A stretch of DNA of 64,000 bases from JACDAV01 sp036556145 (GCA_036556145.1 DATBKB010000095.1:19994-83993); one strand, 5' to 3'. Positions 44,036 through 53,591 are shown, numbered from the stretch's first letter. Numbers and translations are program-made. Notes: generated from the sequence alone by a model not told the origin.

Positions 44036-45481
44036 GTGGCGCTGGCCTTCGGCGCCCTGCTGAGCGGCGCCGGCCGCGGGCTGCTCGGTGATCGCCACCG
44101 CGGCGGGGTCCTCGCGACGTTCGTCATCATGCTGTTCCTCGTCGGGGCGGACGTTCGCCTCGCCGCCCTCCTCGGCGTTGTGATCGCGCTGCTCTTCGCC
44201 GAGCGGTACCTGCTCCCGCCCGCCCGGCGCGTGCGGTGGGCGATCATCGGCCGGTTCTTCTCGCGGGCGACGGCGATCTTCCTGCTCGCGATCGGCATCC
44301 AGGCGGTCCAGGCCGGGACGCCGGGTGTCATCGTCCGTGCGCTGACCGAGGAGGCGCCGTTCCGGCCCGCGTCGCCTGCCGTCGCGGGCGCGGAGGACCT
44401 CCCCGACATCTACCTGCTCCTCCTCGACGGCCACGCCCGGCCGGACGTCCTGAGCCAGGTCATCGGCCACGACCCGTCCGCGCTCGTCTCGGGGCTCGAG
44501 GCCCGCGGCTTCAGCGTCGCGCGGCAGAGCCGGACGAACTACTCACTGACCGTGCAGGTCCTCGCCTCGATGTTCAACATGCGGCCGCTCCAGGAGATCG
44601 ACGCGGTCAAGGGCCTCATCGCCGGCACGGAATCGCGCCCGCCGGGCGCGATCATCCGCAGCGCGATCAACGACGGCCCGGTCCTCGAGCGACTTCGCGA
44701 CGAGGGCTACCAGCTGACGGCCCTCGCCTCGAGCTACGAGGAGCCGGCCCTCCGCAGCGTCGACCGCTGGATCGACACCGGCGAGCTCAACGAGTTCGAG
44801 GTCAACCTCTTCCGGCGGACGATCCTGCGGCCGCTCCTGCCGGTGTTCGCGCCCGACTGGGTGAGCTCGAGCTATCGATCGCGCGCGGTCCACGAGTTCG
44901 AGGCGCTCGTCTCGCTGGCCGGCGAGCGATCCGATCGGCCGAGGTTCATCTTCGGCCACCTTCCCACGCCGCATGCGCCCTGGGTCCGCAACGCCGACGG
45001 CTCGCCGCGGACCGTCCTCGACGTCGACGCGATCTTCAGCGAGACGCCGGCATCGACGGGCCTCACGCACGATGCCTTGCGCCGCGGCTACGCCGGCCAG
45101 GTCCAGTGGGTCGACGAGCAGCTCATGGACGTCCTCGACCAGATCGTGGATCGCTCGGCCAGGCCGCCGGTGATCATCGTCTTCGGCGACCACGGGACGT
45201 GGATCGGCGCGGACGGCGGCGACGTCCGGCTGCGCTTCCTCCCGCTGTTCGCGTCGCGCATGCCGGATGGCAGCCGGCCGTTCCCCGACGACGTCGAGCT
45301 CGTCGACGTCTTCCCGCTGCTGTTCGCGGCGCTGTTCGGCGACGCGCCGCCGGCGCCCGGCGACCACCCCTCGTACATCTTCACGAGCCAGGACAACGAG
45401 TACAGCCTGCGGGCGGTGCCCGATCCGAATGCCGCGCTGCCGCCGGGCTCGGTCGGCGCGGCGCCGTCGGAGGCGCCGTGA
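44036..45481 (+). CDS. Membrane-anchored sulfatase/phosphoglycerol-transferase-like enzyme (N-terminus uncertain)
   Basis: Alkaline-phosphatase superfamily. At least 481 residues: several N-terminal hydrophobic segments, then an external catalytic domain starting DIYLLLLDGHARPDVL, with TNYSLTVQVLASMFN (candidate nucleophile region), HLPTPHAPWV and VFGDHGTW (metal-binding Asp/His). GTG at 44036 is the first canonical in-frame start but cuts into a helix; open reading continues upstream through IALYPILIAAALVAELF. A GTG at 43860 in the neighbouring frame would supply a basic leader, so a frameshift near 43937 is possible. End overlaps the next ATG. Confidence 0.8.
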   Translation: MALAFGALLSGAGRGLLGDRHRGGVLATFVIMLFLVGADVRLAALLGVVIALLFAERYLLPPARRVRWAIIGRFFSRATAIFLLAIGIQAVQAGTPGVIVRALTEEAPFRPASPAVAGAEDLPDIYLLLLDGHARPDVLSQVIGHDPSALVSGLEARGFSVARQSRTNYSLTVQVLASMFNMRPLQEIDAVKGLIAGTESRPPGAIIRSAINDGPVLERLRDEGYQLTALASSYEEPALRSVDRWIDTGELNEFEVNLFRRTILRPLLPVFAPDWVSSSYRSRAVHEFEALVSLAGERSDRPRFIFGHLPTPHAPWVRNADGSPRTVLDVDAIFSETPASTGLTHDALRRGYAGQVQWVDEQLMDVLDQIVDRSARPPVIIVFGDHGTWIGADGGDVRLRFLPLFASRMPDGSRPFPDDVELVDVFPLLFAALFGDAPPAPGDHPSYIFTSQDNEYSLRAVPDPNAALPPGSVGAAPSEAP

Positions 45482-46326
45482 TGCGCGCCCGAACGCTGAC
45501 GATCGTCCTGCCCGCGTACAACGAGGCGCAGCGGCTCGGTCCGGCGCTCGACGAGCTGTTCGGCTACCTCCACCGTCGCGGCGAGCGGGCCCGAGGCGGC
45601 GCGCCGGGCGCCGGCTACCTGCCCGACGAGGTGACCGTGCTCGTCGTCGACGACGGCAGCACCGACGGCACCGCCGATCTCGTGCGTTCCCGGGCCGAAG
45701 CCACCGCTCCCGCGCCGGAGCTGGCGCTCCTGACCGTGCCGCACGGCGGCAAGGGCGCGGCCGTGCGGGCCGGGATGCTCCACGCGGATGCCGACGCGAT
45801 CGTCTTCGCCGACGCGGACATGGCCACGCCGCCCGACCAGATCCCGCTCCTCGTGGCGGCGCTGGACGATCACGAGGTCGCGCTGGGCAGCCGGATCCAG
45901 CCCGACGGCTCGGACATGCGCGCGACCCAGCCGTGGTACCGGCGGATGCTCGGCAAGGCATTCCACGCGCTCGCCTCGGTCTGGGTCGTCGGCAACGTCC
46001 AGGACACGCAGTGCGGGTTCAAGGGCTTCACGCGCCAGGCGGCCCACGATCTCTTCGCCCGCCAGCGCATCGGCAGCATCGTCTTCGACGTCGAGCTGAT
46101 CTTCCTTGCCCGTCGCCGTGGCTACCGCCTGGCGATCGTGCCGATCCAGTGGAGCGATCGACGCGGCTCGCGAATGAAGGCCGGGCTGCGACTGGCGATC
46201 CGCGTCGGCTGGGACCTGTTCCGGATCCCGCTGCTGCACATCCGGGTCGGGCGTGCCCGGCCGGCGCTCGCCGTGCCGGAGCAGCCCGGGAAGTCGGGTC
46301 CGCGTGGTGAGGGCCTCGACCGCTAG
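45481..46326 (+). CDS. GT2 family glycosyltransferase, polyprenol-phosphate glycosyl synthase-like
   Basis: 281 residues. GT-A fold motifs: TIVLPAYNEAQRLGPAL at the N-terminus, VLVVDDGSTDGTADLV, GGKGAAVRAGMLHADADAIVFADADMATPP (DxD), and DTQCGFKGFTRQAAHDLF. This last motif is typical of dolichyl-phosphate glucosyl/mannosyl synthases. It lacks C-terminal membrane helices. It probably makes the polyprenol-phosphate sugar used by the GT87/GT-C enzymes around it. ATG shares one base with the preceding stop. Confidence 0.9.
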   Translation: MRARTLTIVLPAYNEAQRLGPALDELFGYLHRRGERARGGAPGAGYLPDEVTVLVVDDGSTDGTADLVRSRAEATAPAPELALLTVPHGGKGAAVRAGMLHADADAIVFADADMATPPDQIPLLVAALDDHEVALGSRIQPDGSDMRATQPWYRRMLGKAFHALASVWVVGNVQDTQCGFKGFTRQAAHDLFARQRIGSIVFDVELIFLARRRGYRLAIVPIQWSDRRGSRMKAGLRLAIRVGWDLFRIPLLHIRVGRARPALAVPEQPGKSGPRGEGLDR

Positions 46327-47440
46327 CCGCGGCGGGCCGCGCGGCCGGCTCCGGACCGCGCTGCCCGTCGTCGCGATCGCCGTCTTCGTCGTCTTCGCGG
46401 CCGCGATCGTCGTCGCCGCCGGCGCGACGCTCGGATTCGACTTCCTCGCGTACCACGCGGCGGCGCGGCGGATCCTCGACGGCGAGCCGCTCTACGATCT
46501 CGCCTTCGAATCGGCCGGCGGCTTCGGGCTGTTCTACTACCCGCCGCCGTTCGCGCTGCTCCTGCTGCCGTTCGGCCTGCTCGACGCGACGATCGCGACG
46601 TGGGCCTGGACGGCGATGCTTGTCGTGGCGTTCGTCGTCGGGGTTCGGCTCATGCCGGTGTCCGGCGTCGTGCGCTGGGTGACGCTCCTTCTTGCCGGCC
46701 TGTCCCTGCCGTTCCTCTACGCGCTGAAGCTCGGCCAGATCGGCCCGGTGCTTTTCCTGCTGTTCGCCGCGGGCTGGCGATGGCTCGACCGGCCGGCGGT
46801 CGTCGGCGTGACCGCTGGTATCGGCGCGATCGTCAAGATCCAGCCGGGGCTGATCCTCGCGTGGGCCCTGCTGCGGCGGCGCATTGCCGCGGTCGTCGCC
46901 GGTGCCGCCGTCACCGCGCTCGCGAGCGGCGTCGCTGCGATCGTCTTCGGCATCGGCGTATGGCTCGACTACGCCCACCTGCTGCGCGCGGTCAGCGACC
47001 CGATCTCGACCGAGCACAACTTCACGCCGGGCGCGATCGCGTGGCAGCTCGGCGCCCCGATGGCGGTCGCCGCGACGATCCAGGTGGCTGCGACCCTGCT
47101 CGTCCTGGGCGCCGTCGCGGTCGCGGCGCTCCGCGGATCGGCCGAGTCGTCGTACCTTGTCGCCGTGGTCGCAAGCCAGATGCTCTCGCCGATCCTCTGG
47201 GATCACTACGCGCTGCTGCTGCTCCTGCCGACCGCGTGGCTGCTCGAGCGCGGCTTCCGCTGGGCGGTCGCCATCCCGCTCGCCACGTCGATCCTCCTCG
47301 TCGGCGTCACGCCGCCGGTCGTGTACCCGATCGTCTTCGCGGTGGCGCTCCTCGCCCCGCTCGTCCTCGGACTGCGCGACGGAGCCCGGCCCGAAGTTCT
47401 TCCGCTCCGCCTCGACGGCCGGGCCCGCGCGCCCGGATGA
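46307..47440 (+). CDS. GT87/DUF2029-type membrane glycosyltransferase
   Basis: 377 residues, about nine hydrophobic segments. Motifs GFDFLAYHAAARRILDGEPLYD, FYYPPPFALLLLPFGLL, KLGQIGPVLFLLFAAGWRWLDRP and KIQPGLILAWALLRRR follow the GT87 layout, and WDHYALLLLLPTAWLLERG ends the core. It is the closest relative in the window of the gene at 54515. GTG at 46304 or 46307 begins inside the end of the GT2 gene; the next gene overlaps its stop. Confidence 0.88.
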   Translation: MRASTASRGGPRGRLRTALPVVAIAVFVVFAAAIVVAAGATLGFDFLAYHAAARRILDGEPLYDLAFESAGGFGLFYYPPPFALLLLPFGLLDATIATWAWTAMLVVAFVVGVRLMPVSGVVRWVTLLLAGLSLPFLYALKLGQIGPVLFLLFAAGWRWLDRPAVVGVTAGIGAIVKIQPGLILAWALLRRRIAAVVAGAAVTALASGVAAIVFGIGVWLDYAHLLRAVSDPISTEHNFTPGAIAWQLGAPMAVAATIQVAATLLVLGAVAVAALRGSAESSYLVAVVASQMLSPILWDHYALLLLLPTAWLLERGFRWAVAIPLATSILLVGVTPPVVYPIVFAVALLAPLVLGLRDGARPEVLPLRLDGRARAPG

Positions 47441-48699
47441 CGGCGCTGGAGGAGCGGCTGGAGGCGGGGACGCGGGAGAGGGAGCGAGCGACGTCGGCCG
47501 GGATCGATCGGGCGACGTGGGTCGGGCTCTCGCTCGTTGCCTTCAGTGCCGTCATCTACTGGCTCTGCAACCGCGCCTACAACGCCAGTCGCGGCGACTT
47601 CTTCTGGCTGGCCGACGCGTTCCTCCACGGCCGGACGTGGCTCGACCTCCGCCTCGGTCCGTGGGACGTCATCGTCATGGACGGCCGTGTCTACGTGCCG
47701 TTCGGGCCGTTCCCGGCGATCGCCTTCATGCCGCTTGTCGCGCTCGTCGGGCCCCTCGCCGCGGACCAGTGGGAGAGCGGGATCAACGCCGCGCTGGCCG
47801 CGTCGGCGGTCGGCCTCTGCTGGATGCTCATGGGCCGGATCGGCGTCGAACGGATCCGCGACCGGTTCGCGCTCGTCGCGCTGTTCGGCTTCGGGACGAT
47901 GCTCTGGTGGGTCACGACCCGCGGCGGCGTCTGGCACACCGGCCACCTCATCGCCGCGATCCTCACCCTCGGCTGCCTCGTCGAGTGCTTCGGCCGGCGG
48001 CGCGCGTTCCTCATCGGCCTCCTCGCCGGCGCGGCGTTCCTCACCCGCGCCCCGCTCGCGTTCGCGCTGCCGTTCTACGCGCTGCTCATCGCCTCGCCCG
48101 CCGTCTCCCTGCGGCGGTTCGATCGCAACTTCCTCGACCGGCTGCCGATCCGGGAATGGCTCGCGATGGGCGCGGGCTTCGCGATCTCGATCGCGTTCTT
48201 CCTCTGGTACAACAATGACCGCTTCGGCAGCCCGTTCGAGTCCGGGTACGGCCTGGCGACGTTGCCGCCGTTCCTCGAGGCCCAGCGGCAGCGCGGCCTC
48301 TTCAGCCTCTCGCACGTGCCGATGAACCTCGATTACCTCTTCGTCCACCTGCCGTCCTTCATCCCGACCGTCCCGTTCTTCAAGCCCGACGGGCTCGGGA
48401 TGTCGGTGCTGCTGACGAGCCCCGGCCTGCTCCTCGCGCTCCGCGCGCCGTGGTCCGATCGCCGGGCGTGGTGGCTCGCGGGGGGCGGCATCGCGGTCCT
48501 CCTCCCGACGCTGCTGTACTACGGCGGCGGCTGGCTCCAGTTCGGCTACCGCTACTTCCTCGACTCGGTCCCGTTCGTCATCGCCCTCTGCGGGCTGGCC
48601 GTCGCCCGGGCCGGGCGCGTGACGACCGCCTGGAGCGCGGCGATCCTGTGGAGCGTGTTCGTCGGTGCGCTGTCGGTGTACTGGGCCTACCACATCTGA
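47437..48699 (+). CDS. Polytopic membrane protein, probable GT-C-like glycosyltransferase
   Basis: 420 residues with about nine hydrophobic segments after a charged 25-residue start. The first loop reads NASRGDFFWLADAFLHGRTWLD, resembling GT-C acidic loops, and YVPFGPFPAIAFMPLVA is like the YPP region of GT87. LTRAPLAFALPFY and QFGYRYFLDSVPFV occur later. I cannot assign a donor or acceptor. ATG at 47437 overlaps the preceding stop and its stop overlaps the next gene. Confidence 0.75.
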   Translation: MTALEERLEAGTRERERATSAGIDRATWVGLSLVAFSAVIYWLCNRAYNASRGDFFWLADAFLHGRTWLDLRLGPWDVIVMDGRVYVPFGPFPAIAFMPLVALVGPLAADQWESGINAALAASAVGLCWMLMGRIGVERIRDRFALVALFGFGTMLWWVTTRGGVWHTGHLIAAILTLGCLVECFGRRRAFLIGLLAGAAFLTRAPLAFALPFYALLIASPAVSLRRFDRNFLDRLPIREWLAMGAGFAISIAFFLWYNNDRFGSPFESGYGLATLPPFLEAQRQRGLFSLSHVPMNLDYLFVHLPSFIPTVPFFKPDGLGMSVLLTSPGLLLALRAPWSDRRAWWLAGGGIAVLLPTLLYYGGGWLQFGYRYFLDSVPFVIALCGLAVARAGRVTTAWSAAILWSVFVGALSVYWAYHI

Positions 48700-50999
48700 T
48701 GAGCCGCGCCGCGATCTACCTGATCTTCGTGCTGTCCGGCGCGGCGGGCCTCATCTACGAGATCGTCTGGGCCCGCCAGCTCGTGCTCGTCTTCGGCAAC
48801 ACGACGCAGGCCGTCTCGGCGATCCTCACCGGCTTCTTCGGCGGGATGGCCATCGGCAGCTTCGTCGGCGGGCGGCTCGCGGATCGCGTCCGCTCCCCGC
48901 TGCGGCTCTACGCGGTCCTCGAGATCGCGCTCGTCGTCGTCGTCCTCGCCACGCCGGTCACATTCGGGCTCCTCCACGAGGTCTATCGCGGCGGCTACGG
49001 CGCGCTGCGCGAGCAGCCGCATCTCCTCGCGCTGCTGCGCTTCGCGCTCGCGCTGCTGGCGCTCGGTCCGGCGACGGTCATGATGGGCATCACGCTGCCG
49101 GCGCTCACCCGCCACCTCAGCGCCGGCGAATCGCACCTGAGCGTCGCGTTCGGCCGGCTCTATGCCGCGAACACCCTCGGCGCGATCGTCGGCACGCTGG
49201 CGAGCGGGTTCATCCTCATCGAGCTGCTCGGGCTCACCGGCGCGCTCGTCGTCGGCGTCGCGTGCTCGGCGACGGCGGGCCTCATCGCGCTCGTGCTGTC
49301 GCTCCGCGAGACGCCACCCGGCCGGTCGACCGACCGGCGAACGCCCGATACCGGCGCCGGGCGCCGCGAAGCCCGCCCGACGCTCGCGCTGGCGATCGCC
49401 TTCGTGTCCGGGCTGACGTCGCTCGGCTACCAGGTCCTGTGGACGCGGCTGCTCGCCGCCGGCACTGGCGGCTCGACGTACGTCTTCACGATGATCCTCG
49501 GCCAGTTCCTCATCGGCATCGCGATCGGTGCGCTGCTGTTCGGGCTCATCAGCCGGCGGCTGCGCAGCCCGGTCGCGCTGCTCGCCGCGAGCCAGGTCGT
49601 CGTCGCGCTGCTCGCGCTGTGGGGACTCGCCTTCGTCATCGGCCGGCCGGTCGATGTCGACCCGAGCTTCGCGATCCCGACGCTCCGAGCATTGACCGGC
49701 TCGGTGATCCTCGTCGTCCTGCCGGCGACGATCGTCATGGGCCTCGCGTTCCCCGCGTCGTCGGCGTTGCTGGAGGACCGCGAAGGACGCGTCGCGACGG
49801 CGACCGGCAAGCTGCTCGCCGCGAACACGGTCGGAGCGATCACCGGCACGTTCCTCATCCCGTTCGTCGTCATCCCGGCGATCGGCTCACCGACCGCGGT
49901 CGTCCTGCTCGCGCTCGTCAACGCCGCGACGGCCATCGGCCTCGCCCTTGCCCGGGTGCGCCGGCCGGCGACCCGCATCGGCCTCGCCGGCGCCGGCGCC
50001 GCGACCGCGGTCGTGCTCGCCCTCGCGCTCGTCGTGCCCGGGGTCGTCGTCGACCCGACCGAGGCCCGCGTGCGGGCGGAGGGCGGCAGCGTCGCCCGGG
50101 CCGCGGAGGACGAGATCGCCTCGGTCCGGGCCGGGCGGGCCCGCGGCCAGCAGCACCTGTGGGTCGGCGGGACGTCGATGACGCTCCTGACCGTCGATGC
50201 GAAGCTCATGCCGATCCTGCCGCTCATGCTGCGCCCCGACTCGCAGACGGGGTTGACGGTCGCGTTCGGCATGGGCTCGTCGTACCGGACGGCGCTCATC
50301 GCCGGCCTCGAGGTCGAAGCGGTCGAGCTGGTCCCTTCGGTGCCGCAGATGTTCGGGCAGTTCTACGCCGACGCGAGCGAGGTGCTCGCGAACCCGCGCG
50401 GCGAGGTCATCGTGGCCGACGGCCGGAACCACGTCGAGCTCACCGACCGCCGCTACGACATCATCGTCACCGACCCGCCGCCGCCGATCGAGAGCTCCGG
50501 CGTCTCGGTCATCGCGTCGCACGAGTACTACCTGCGCGGCCGGGACCGGCTCTCCCCGGGCGGCGTGATGATGCAGTGGATGCCGTACGGCTCGACGCTC
50601 GACGAGTTCAAGGCCCACGTGCGAACGTTCCGCGACGCGTTCCCGCACGTGATCATGGCGTTCGGGCCGGGCCACTACGGGTTCTTCATGCTCGGCTCGG
50701 AAGAGCCGATCGCCTTCGACGAGGCGAACGTCCGGTCCGTCCTCCGCCGGCCGGGGGTCCTCGACGACATCTCCTCGGCGTTCGACTCGCCGGAGGACAC
50801 CGAGGACGCCTGGGCCGAGCTCATCCCGTCGCTCGTCTGGATCGCCGGCGACGACGTCGCGCGATTCGCCGGGCCGGGCCCGCTCATCACCGACGACCGG
50901 CCGCTGCCGGAGTACTTCTTCCTCCGTCGCGTCTACGGCGCCGCCTCGCCGCGGGTGACGCCGCAGGTCCTCGACGCCGCGTTCCAGCCCTCGCGCTGA
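48699..50999 (+). CDS. Membrane-spanning spermidine synthase-like fusion protein
   Basis: 766 residues. Two MFS-like transmembrane halves (about 1-200 and 225-440) each begin with SGAAGLIYEIVWARQL- or SGLTSLGYQVLWTRLL-type motifs and are followed by a soluble spermidine-synthase-like Rossmann domain (about 490-720: VAFGMGSSYRTALIA; IIVTDPPPPIESSG; LSPGGVMMQWMPYG). Such fusions are common but uncharacterised. The Asp needed for aminopropyl transfer cannot be confirmed, so the activity may be something other than polyamine synthesis. ATG overlaps the preceding stop. Confidence 0.85.
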   Translation: MSRAAIYLIFVLSGAAGLIYEIVWARQLVLVFGNTTQAVSAILTGFFGGMAIGSFVGGRLADRVRSPLRLYAVLEIALVVVVLATPVTFGLLHEVYRGGYGALREQPHLLALLRFALALLALGPATVMMGITLPALTRHLSAGESHLSVAFGRLYAANTLGAIVGTLASGFILIELLGLTGALVVGVACSATAGLIALVLSLRETPPGRSTDRRTPDTGAGRREARPTLALAIAFVSGLTSLGYQVLWTRLLAAGTGGSTYVFTMILGQFLIGIAIGALLFGLISRRLRSPVALLAASQVVVALLALWGLAFVIGRPVDVDPSFAIPTLRALTGSVILVVLPATIVMGLAFPASSALLEDREGRVATATGKLLAANTVGAITGTFLIPFVVIPAIGSPTAVVLLALVNAATAIGLALARVRRPATRIGLAGAGAATAVVLALALVVPGVVVDPTEARVRAEGGSVARAAEDEIASVRAGRARGQQHLWVGGTSMTLLTVDAKLMPILPLMLRPDSQTGLTVAFGMGSSYRTALIAGLEVEAVELVPSVPQMFGQFYADASEVLANPRGEVIVADGRNHVELTDRRYDIIVTDPPPPIESSGVSVIASHEYYLRGRDRLSPGGVMMQWMPYGSTLDEFKAHVRTFRDAFPHVIMAFGPGHYGFFMLGSEEPIAFDEANVRSVLRRPGVLDDISSAFDSPEDTEDAWAELIPSLVWIAGDDVARFAGPGPLITDDRPLPEYFFLRRVYGAASPRVTPQVLDAAFQPSR

Positions 51000-51081
51000 A
51001 CCGCGGCCCGTCCAGGGAATTCGGTCGCGCAGCGCTGTCCGGGGCCGGTATGTTGCGCCGGCAACCATCGGCGGGACCCGG

Positions 51082-51090
51082 TGCTATCCT
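51082..51090 (+). promoter_or_regulatory. Extended -10 (TGCTATCCT), leaderless geometry
   Basis: TGC-TATCCT ends 6 nt before the GTG at 51097. Transcription would then start at about the first base of the codon. There is a 97-bp gap before it, so this is probably the promoter of the downstream genes. Confidence 0.5.
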
Positions 51091-51096
51091 CGGCCG

Positions 51097-52344
51097 GTGA
51101 CCCCATCCTCGACGCTCGCCACGGAGCCCCCGTGTACCGACGAACCCGGCGCCGCGCCACCCGAATCGGCGCGTGAGAGCGCGGGCGAGGCCGCGGAGCA
51201 GGGACGGCGCGCCGAGGCGCTGAGGGTCGAGCTCCGCCGGGTCGCCGAGATCGAGCCCGCCACGTGGGATCGGCTTGCGGCCGCCAGCCCGTGGGCGACG
51301 CCGTTCGCCCGCTGGGGCTTCCACCGGGCCTGGTGGGACGCGTACAACCGCTCCGCCCATGAGCAAACGCTGGTCGTCGTCGATCCGGCCGCGGGCGGCG
51401 GCGCGACGCCCCTCGCGATCGTGCCGCTCATGCATCGCCACCAGGTCGAGCCCACGGACGCCGAGACGCGGACCCACATGCGGCACGGTCATCCGGCCGA
51501 GATGACGCCCGTCCGACCGGAGGCGACGACGATCTTCTTCGGGGCGTCGTACCACGCCGATTACGCCACGGTCCTCGCCGCGCCGGAATGCCTGCCCGAG
51601 GTCGCGGAGGCGGTGGCCGAGTGGCTCGGGACGCCACGCGCGGACCCCGACCATCCGCGACCGTGGGACGTCGTCGACCTGCGGCGGCTCCGGTGCGGCG
51701 ATCCGGCCGCCGACGCGCTGGCCGAGGCGTTCGGTCGCCGCGAGGTCGCCCGCGGATGGACCCTCAACGTCGAGCGCGAGGACGTCTGCCCCGTCCTGGC
51801 GCTGCCCGACGGCGCCGACTTCGACGGCTATCTCGCGACGCTCGGGAAGAAGAATCGCCACGAGATCCGCCGCAAGCTGCGCCGCGCCGAGTCGGCCGGC
51901 GAGGTTCGGCTCGAGGACTCCGCGGATCCGCTCGCGGATCTCGACGGGTTCATCGACCTCCACCAGCGGCGGTGGGGCGAGGCCGGCCTGTTCCCTGCAA
52001 CGCCGGGCGGGGCCGCGAGTCGCGTCTTCTTCCGCCGGCTCTTCGAGCTGCTCGGCCCCGAGGGGGCGATCCGGCTCGTGTTCCTCACGGTCGGCCAGCG
52101 GCGGATCGCCGCCGGGATCCACTTCGAGACGCCCGACGGGTACCTCTACTACAACGCGGGGACCGAGCCCGACGCCCGCGATCTCTCGCCGGGTGTCGTG
52201 ATGATCGCGCAGTACATCCGGCGGGCGCTCGCCGCCGGCAAGCGCCGGCTCGACTTCCTCCGCGGCGACGAGCCCTACAAGTACGAATGGGGCGCCACCG
52301 ATGAGCCGATCCAGCGGCTGCTCGTGCGGCGTACCGTCAGCTGA
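51097..52344 (+). CDS. FemAB/CelD-type GNAT acyltransferase
   Basis: 415 residues. A double-GNAT layout typical of the BcsL/CelD family: ATPFARWGFHRAWWDAYN at about 68-85, YLATLGKKNRHEIRRKLRRAE near 245-265, QRRIAAGIHFETPDGYLYYN and FLRGDEPYKYEWGA near the end. Members acylate polysaccharides or wall peptides. The first ~50 residues are polar and low complexity. The TGATG at its end overlaps the next gene. Likely modifies the glycan made by neighbouring enzymes; inference. Confidence 0.85.
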   Translation: MTPSSTLATEPPCTDEPGAAPPESARESAGEAAEQGRRAEALRVELRRVAEIEPATWDRLAAASPWATPFARWGFHRAWWDAYNRSAHEQTLVVVDPAAGGGATPLAIVPLMHRHQVEPTDAETRTHMRHGHPAEMTPVRPEATTIFFGASYHADYATVLAAPECLPEVAEAVAEWLGTPRADPDHPRPWDVVDLRRLRCGDPAADALAEAFGRREVARGWTLNVEREDVCPVLALPDGADFDGYLATLGKKNRHEIRRKLRRAESAGEVRLEDSADPLADLDGFIDLHQRRWGEAGLFPATPGGAASRVFFRRLFELLGPEGAIRLVFLTVGQRRIAAGIHFETPDGYLYYNAGTEPDARDLSPGVVMIAQYIRRALAAGKRRLDFLRGDEPYKYEWGATDEPIQRLLVRRTVS

Positions 52345-53543
52345 TGAGTGGCGAACCGCGCGATCCCTGCCTCGAACCGGTCGAGCGCCTGGCGCTTCCC
52401 GGTCCGTCGACCGTCCGCGTCGTCGAGGTGCTCGCGACCGGCACGAACGGCGGGGCCCAGGAGCACCTCTACTCGCTGCTGACCCGGATCGATCGCTCCC
52501 GCTACGAGGCGAGCGTCGTCGCGCTGTCGCCGGGCAGCGCCGTCCGCAAGCTCCAGCGAGCCGGTATTCCGGTGCTCGTCATCGACGACCCGGACGACGC
52601 CGTCGCCGTCGGCGCGCTCACGGCCCACCTCGCCGACGTCCGGCCCGACGTCCTCCATAACCACATGTACCGCGCCGAGCTCGTCGGGACGCGCGCGGCG
52701 ATCGCCCTGGGCGCGATCGGCAGGCCGCGGCCGTACATCGTGTCGACCGTGCACTCCTCGCGGATCCGCTCGGCCGAGGACCGCGAGCAGCTGCGACGCC
52801 TGACGCCGCACATCGACCAGCTCATCGCGGTTTCGCGCGCGATCGAGGCGAAGATCGTCGCCGAGGGACGCGCCACTGTCCCGGTCCGGCTCATCTACAA
52901 CGGCGTCGACCTCGAGCGCTACGACCACCAGGAGCCGTGCTGCACGCTCCGCGACGAGTACGGGATGGAGCCGGGCTCGCAGATCGTCGGGGTCGTCGCG
53001 AGGCTCGAGCCGGAGAAGGGCCATCCGACGCTGCTCGAGTCGTGGCCCGCGGTCCTGCGCGAGGTACCGGACGCGTACTTGCTCGTCATCGGCGAGGGCA
53101 GCGCGCGGGAGGCGCTCGAGCGCCTGGCCGCACAGCTCCGGATCGCCCACCGGGTCGTCTTCACCGGCCGCCGCGACGACGTGCCGGCCGTGACCGCCGC
53201 CCTGGACGTGGCCGTGCTGCCGTCGTACCGCGAGGCCCAGGGTCTCTCGATCCTCGAGGCGATGGCGCTGTCGCGGCCGGTCGTGGCCTCGAACGTCGGC
53301 GGGATCCCTGAGATGATCGAGGACGGCGTCACAGGGCTCCTCGTGCCGCCCCACGACCCGGCGGCGCTTGCGGGCGCCATCGTGCGGCTGCTCCGCGACC
53401 ACTCCTACGCCGACACGGTCGGCCGGGCCGGGCACGACATGGTCCACGACCGGTTCTGCATCGAGCTCATGGTCAAGGCCGTCGAGGGCATCTACGACGA
53501 GGGGGCCCGGGCCAGCCGCCTCTCCGAGGTCGCCGCCGGCTAG
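52344..53543 (+). CDS. GT4 family glycosyltransferase
   Basis: 399 residues, GT-B fold, cytoplasmic. N-terminal domain: VLATGTNGGAQEHLYSLLTRI; HNHMYRAELVGTRAA. C-terminal nucleotide-sugar domain: GVVARLEPEKGHPTLLE, FTGRRDDVPAVTAALDVAVLPSYREAQGLSILEAMALSRPVVA, containing the family EX7E motif. Sugar specificity unknown. ATG overlaps the acyltransferase stop, so the two are cotranslated. Confidence 0.93.
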   Translation: MSGEPRDPCLEPVERLALPGPSTVRVVEVLATGTNGGAQEHLYSLLTRIDRSRYEASVVALSPGSAVRKLQRAGIPVLVIDDPDDAVAVGALTAHLADVRPDVLHNHMYRAELVGTRAAIALGAIGRPRPYIVSTVHSSRIRSAEDREQLRRLTPHIDQLIAVSRAIEAKIVAEGRATVPVRLIYNGVDLERYDHQEPCCTLRDEYGMEPGSQIVGVVARLEPEKGHPTLLESWPAVLREVPDAYLLVIGEGSAREALERLAAQLRIAHRVVFTGRRDDVPAVTAALDVAVLPSYREAQGLSILEAMALSRPVVASNVGGIPEMIEDGVTGLLVPPHDPAALAGAIVRLLRDHSYADTVGRAGHDMVHDRFCIELMVKAVEGIYDEGARASRLSEVAAG

Positions 53544-53591
53544 TACCTTCGCGGGGGTGCGGCCCGGCAACGGGCCCATCAGCATCCGGCC

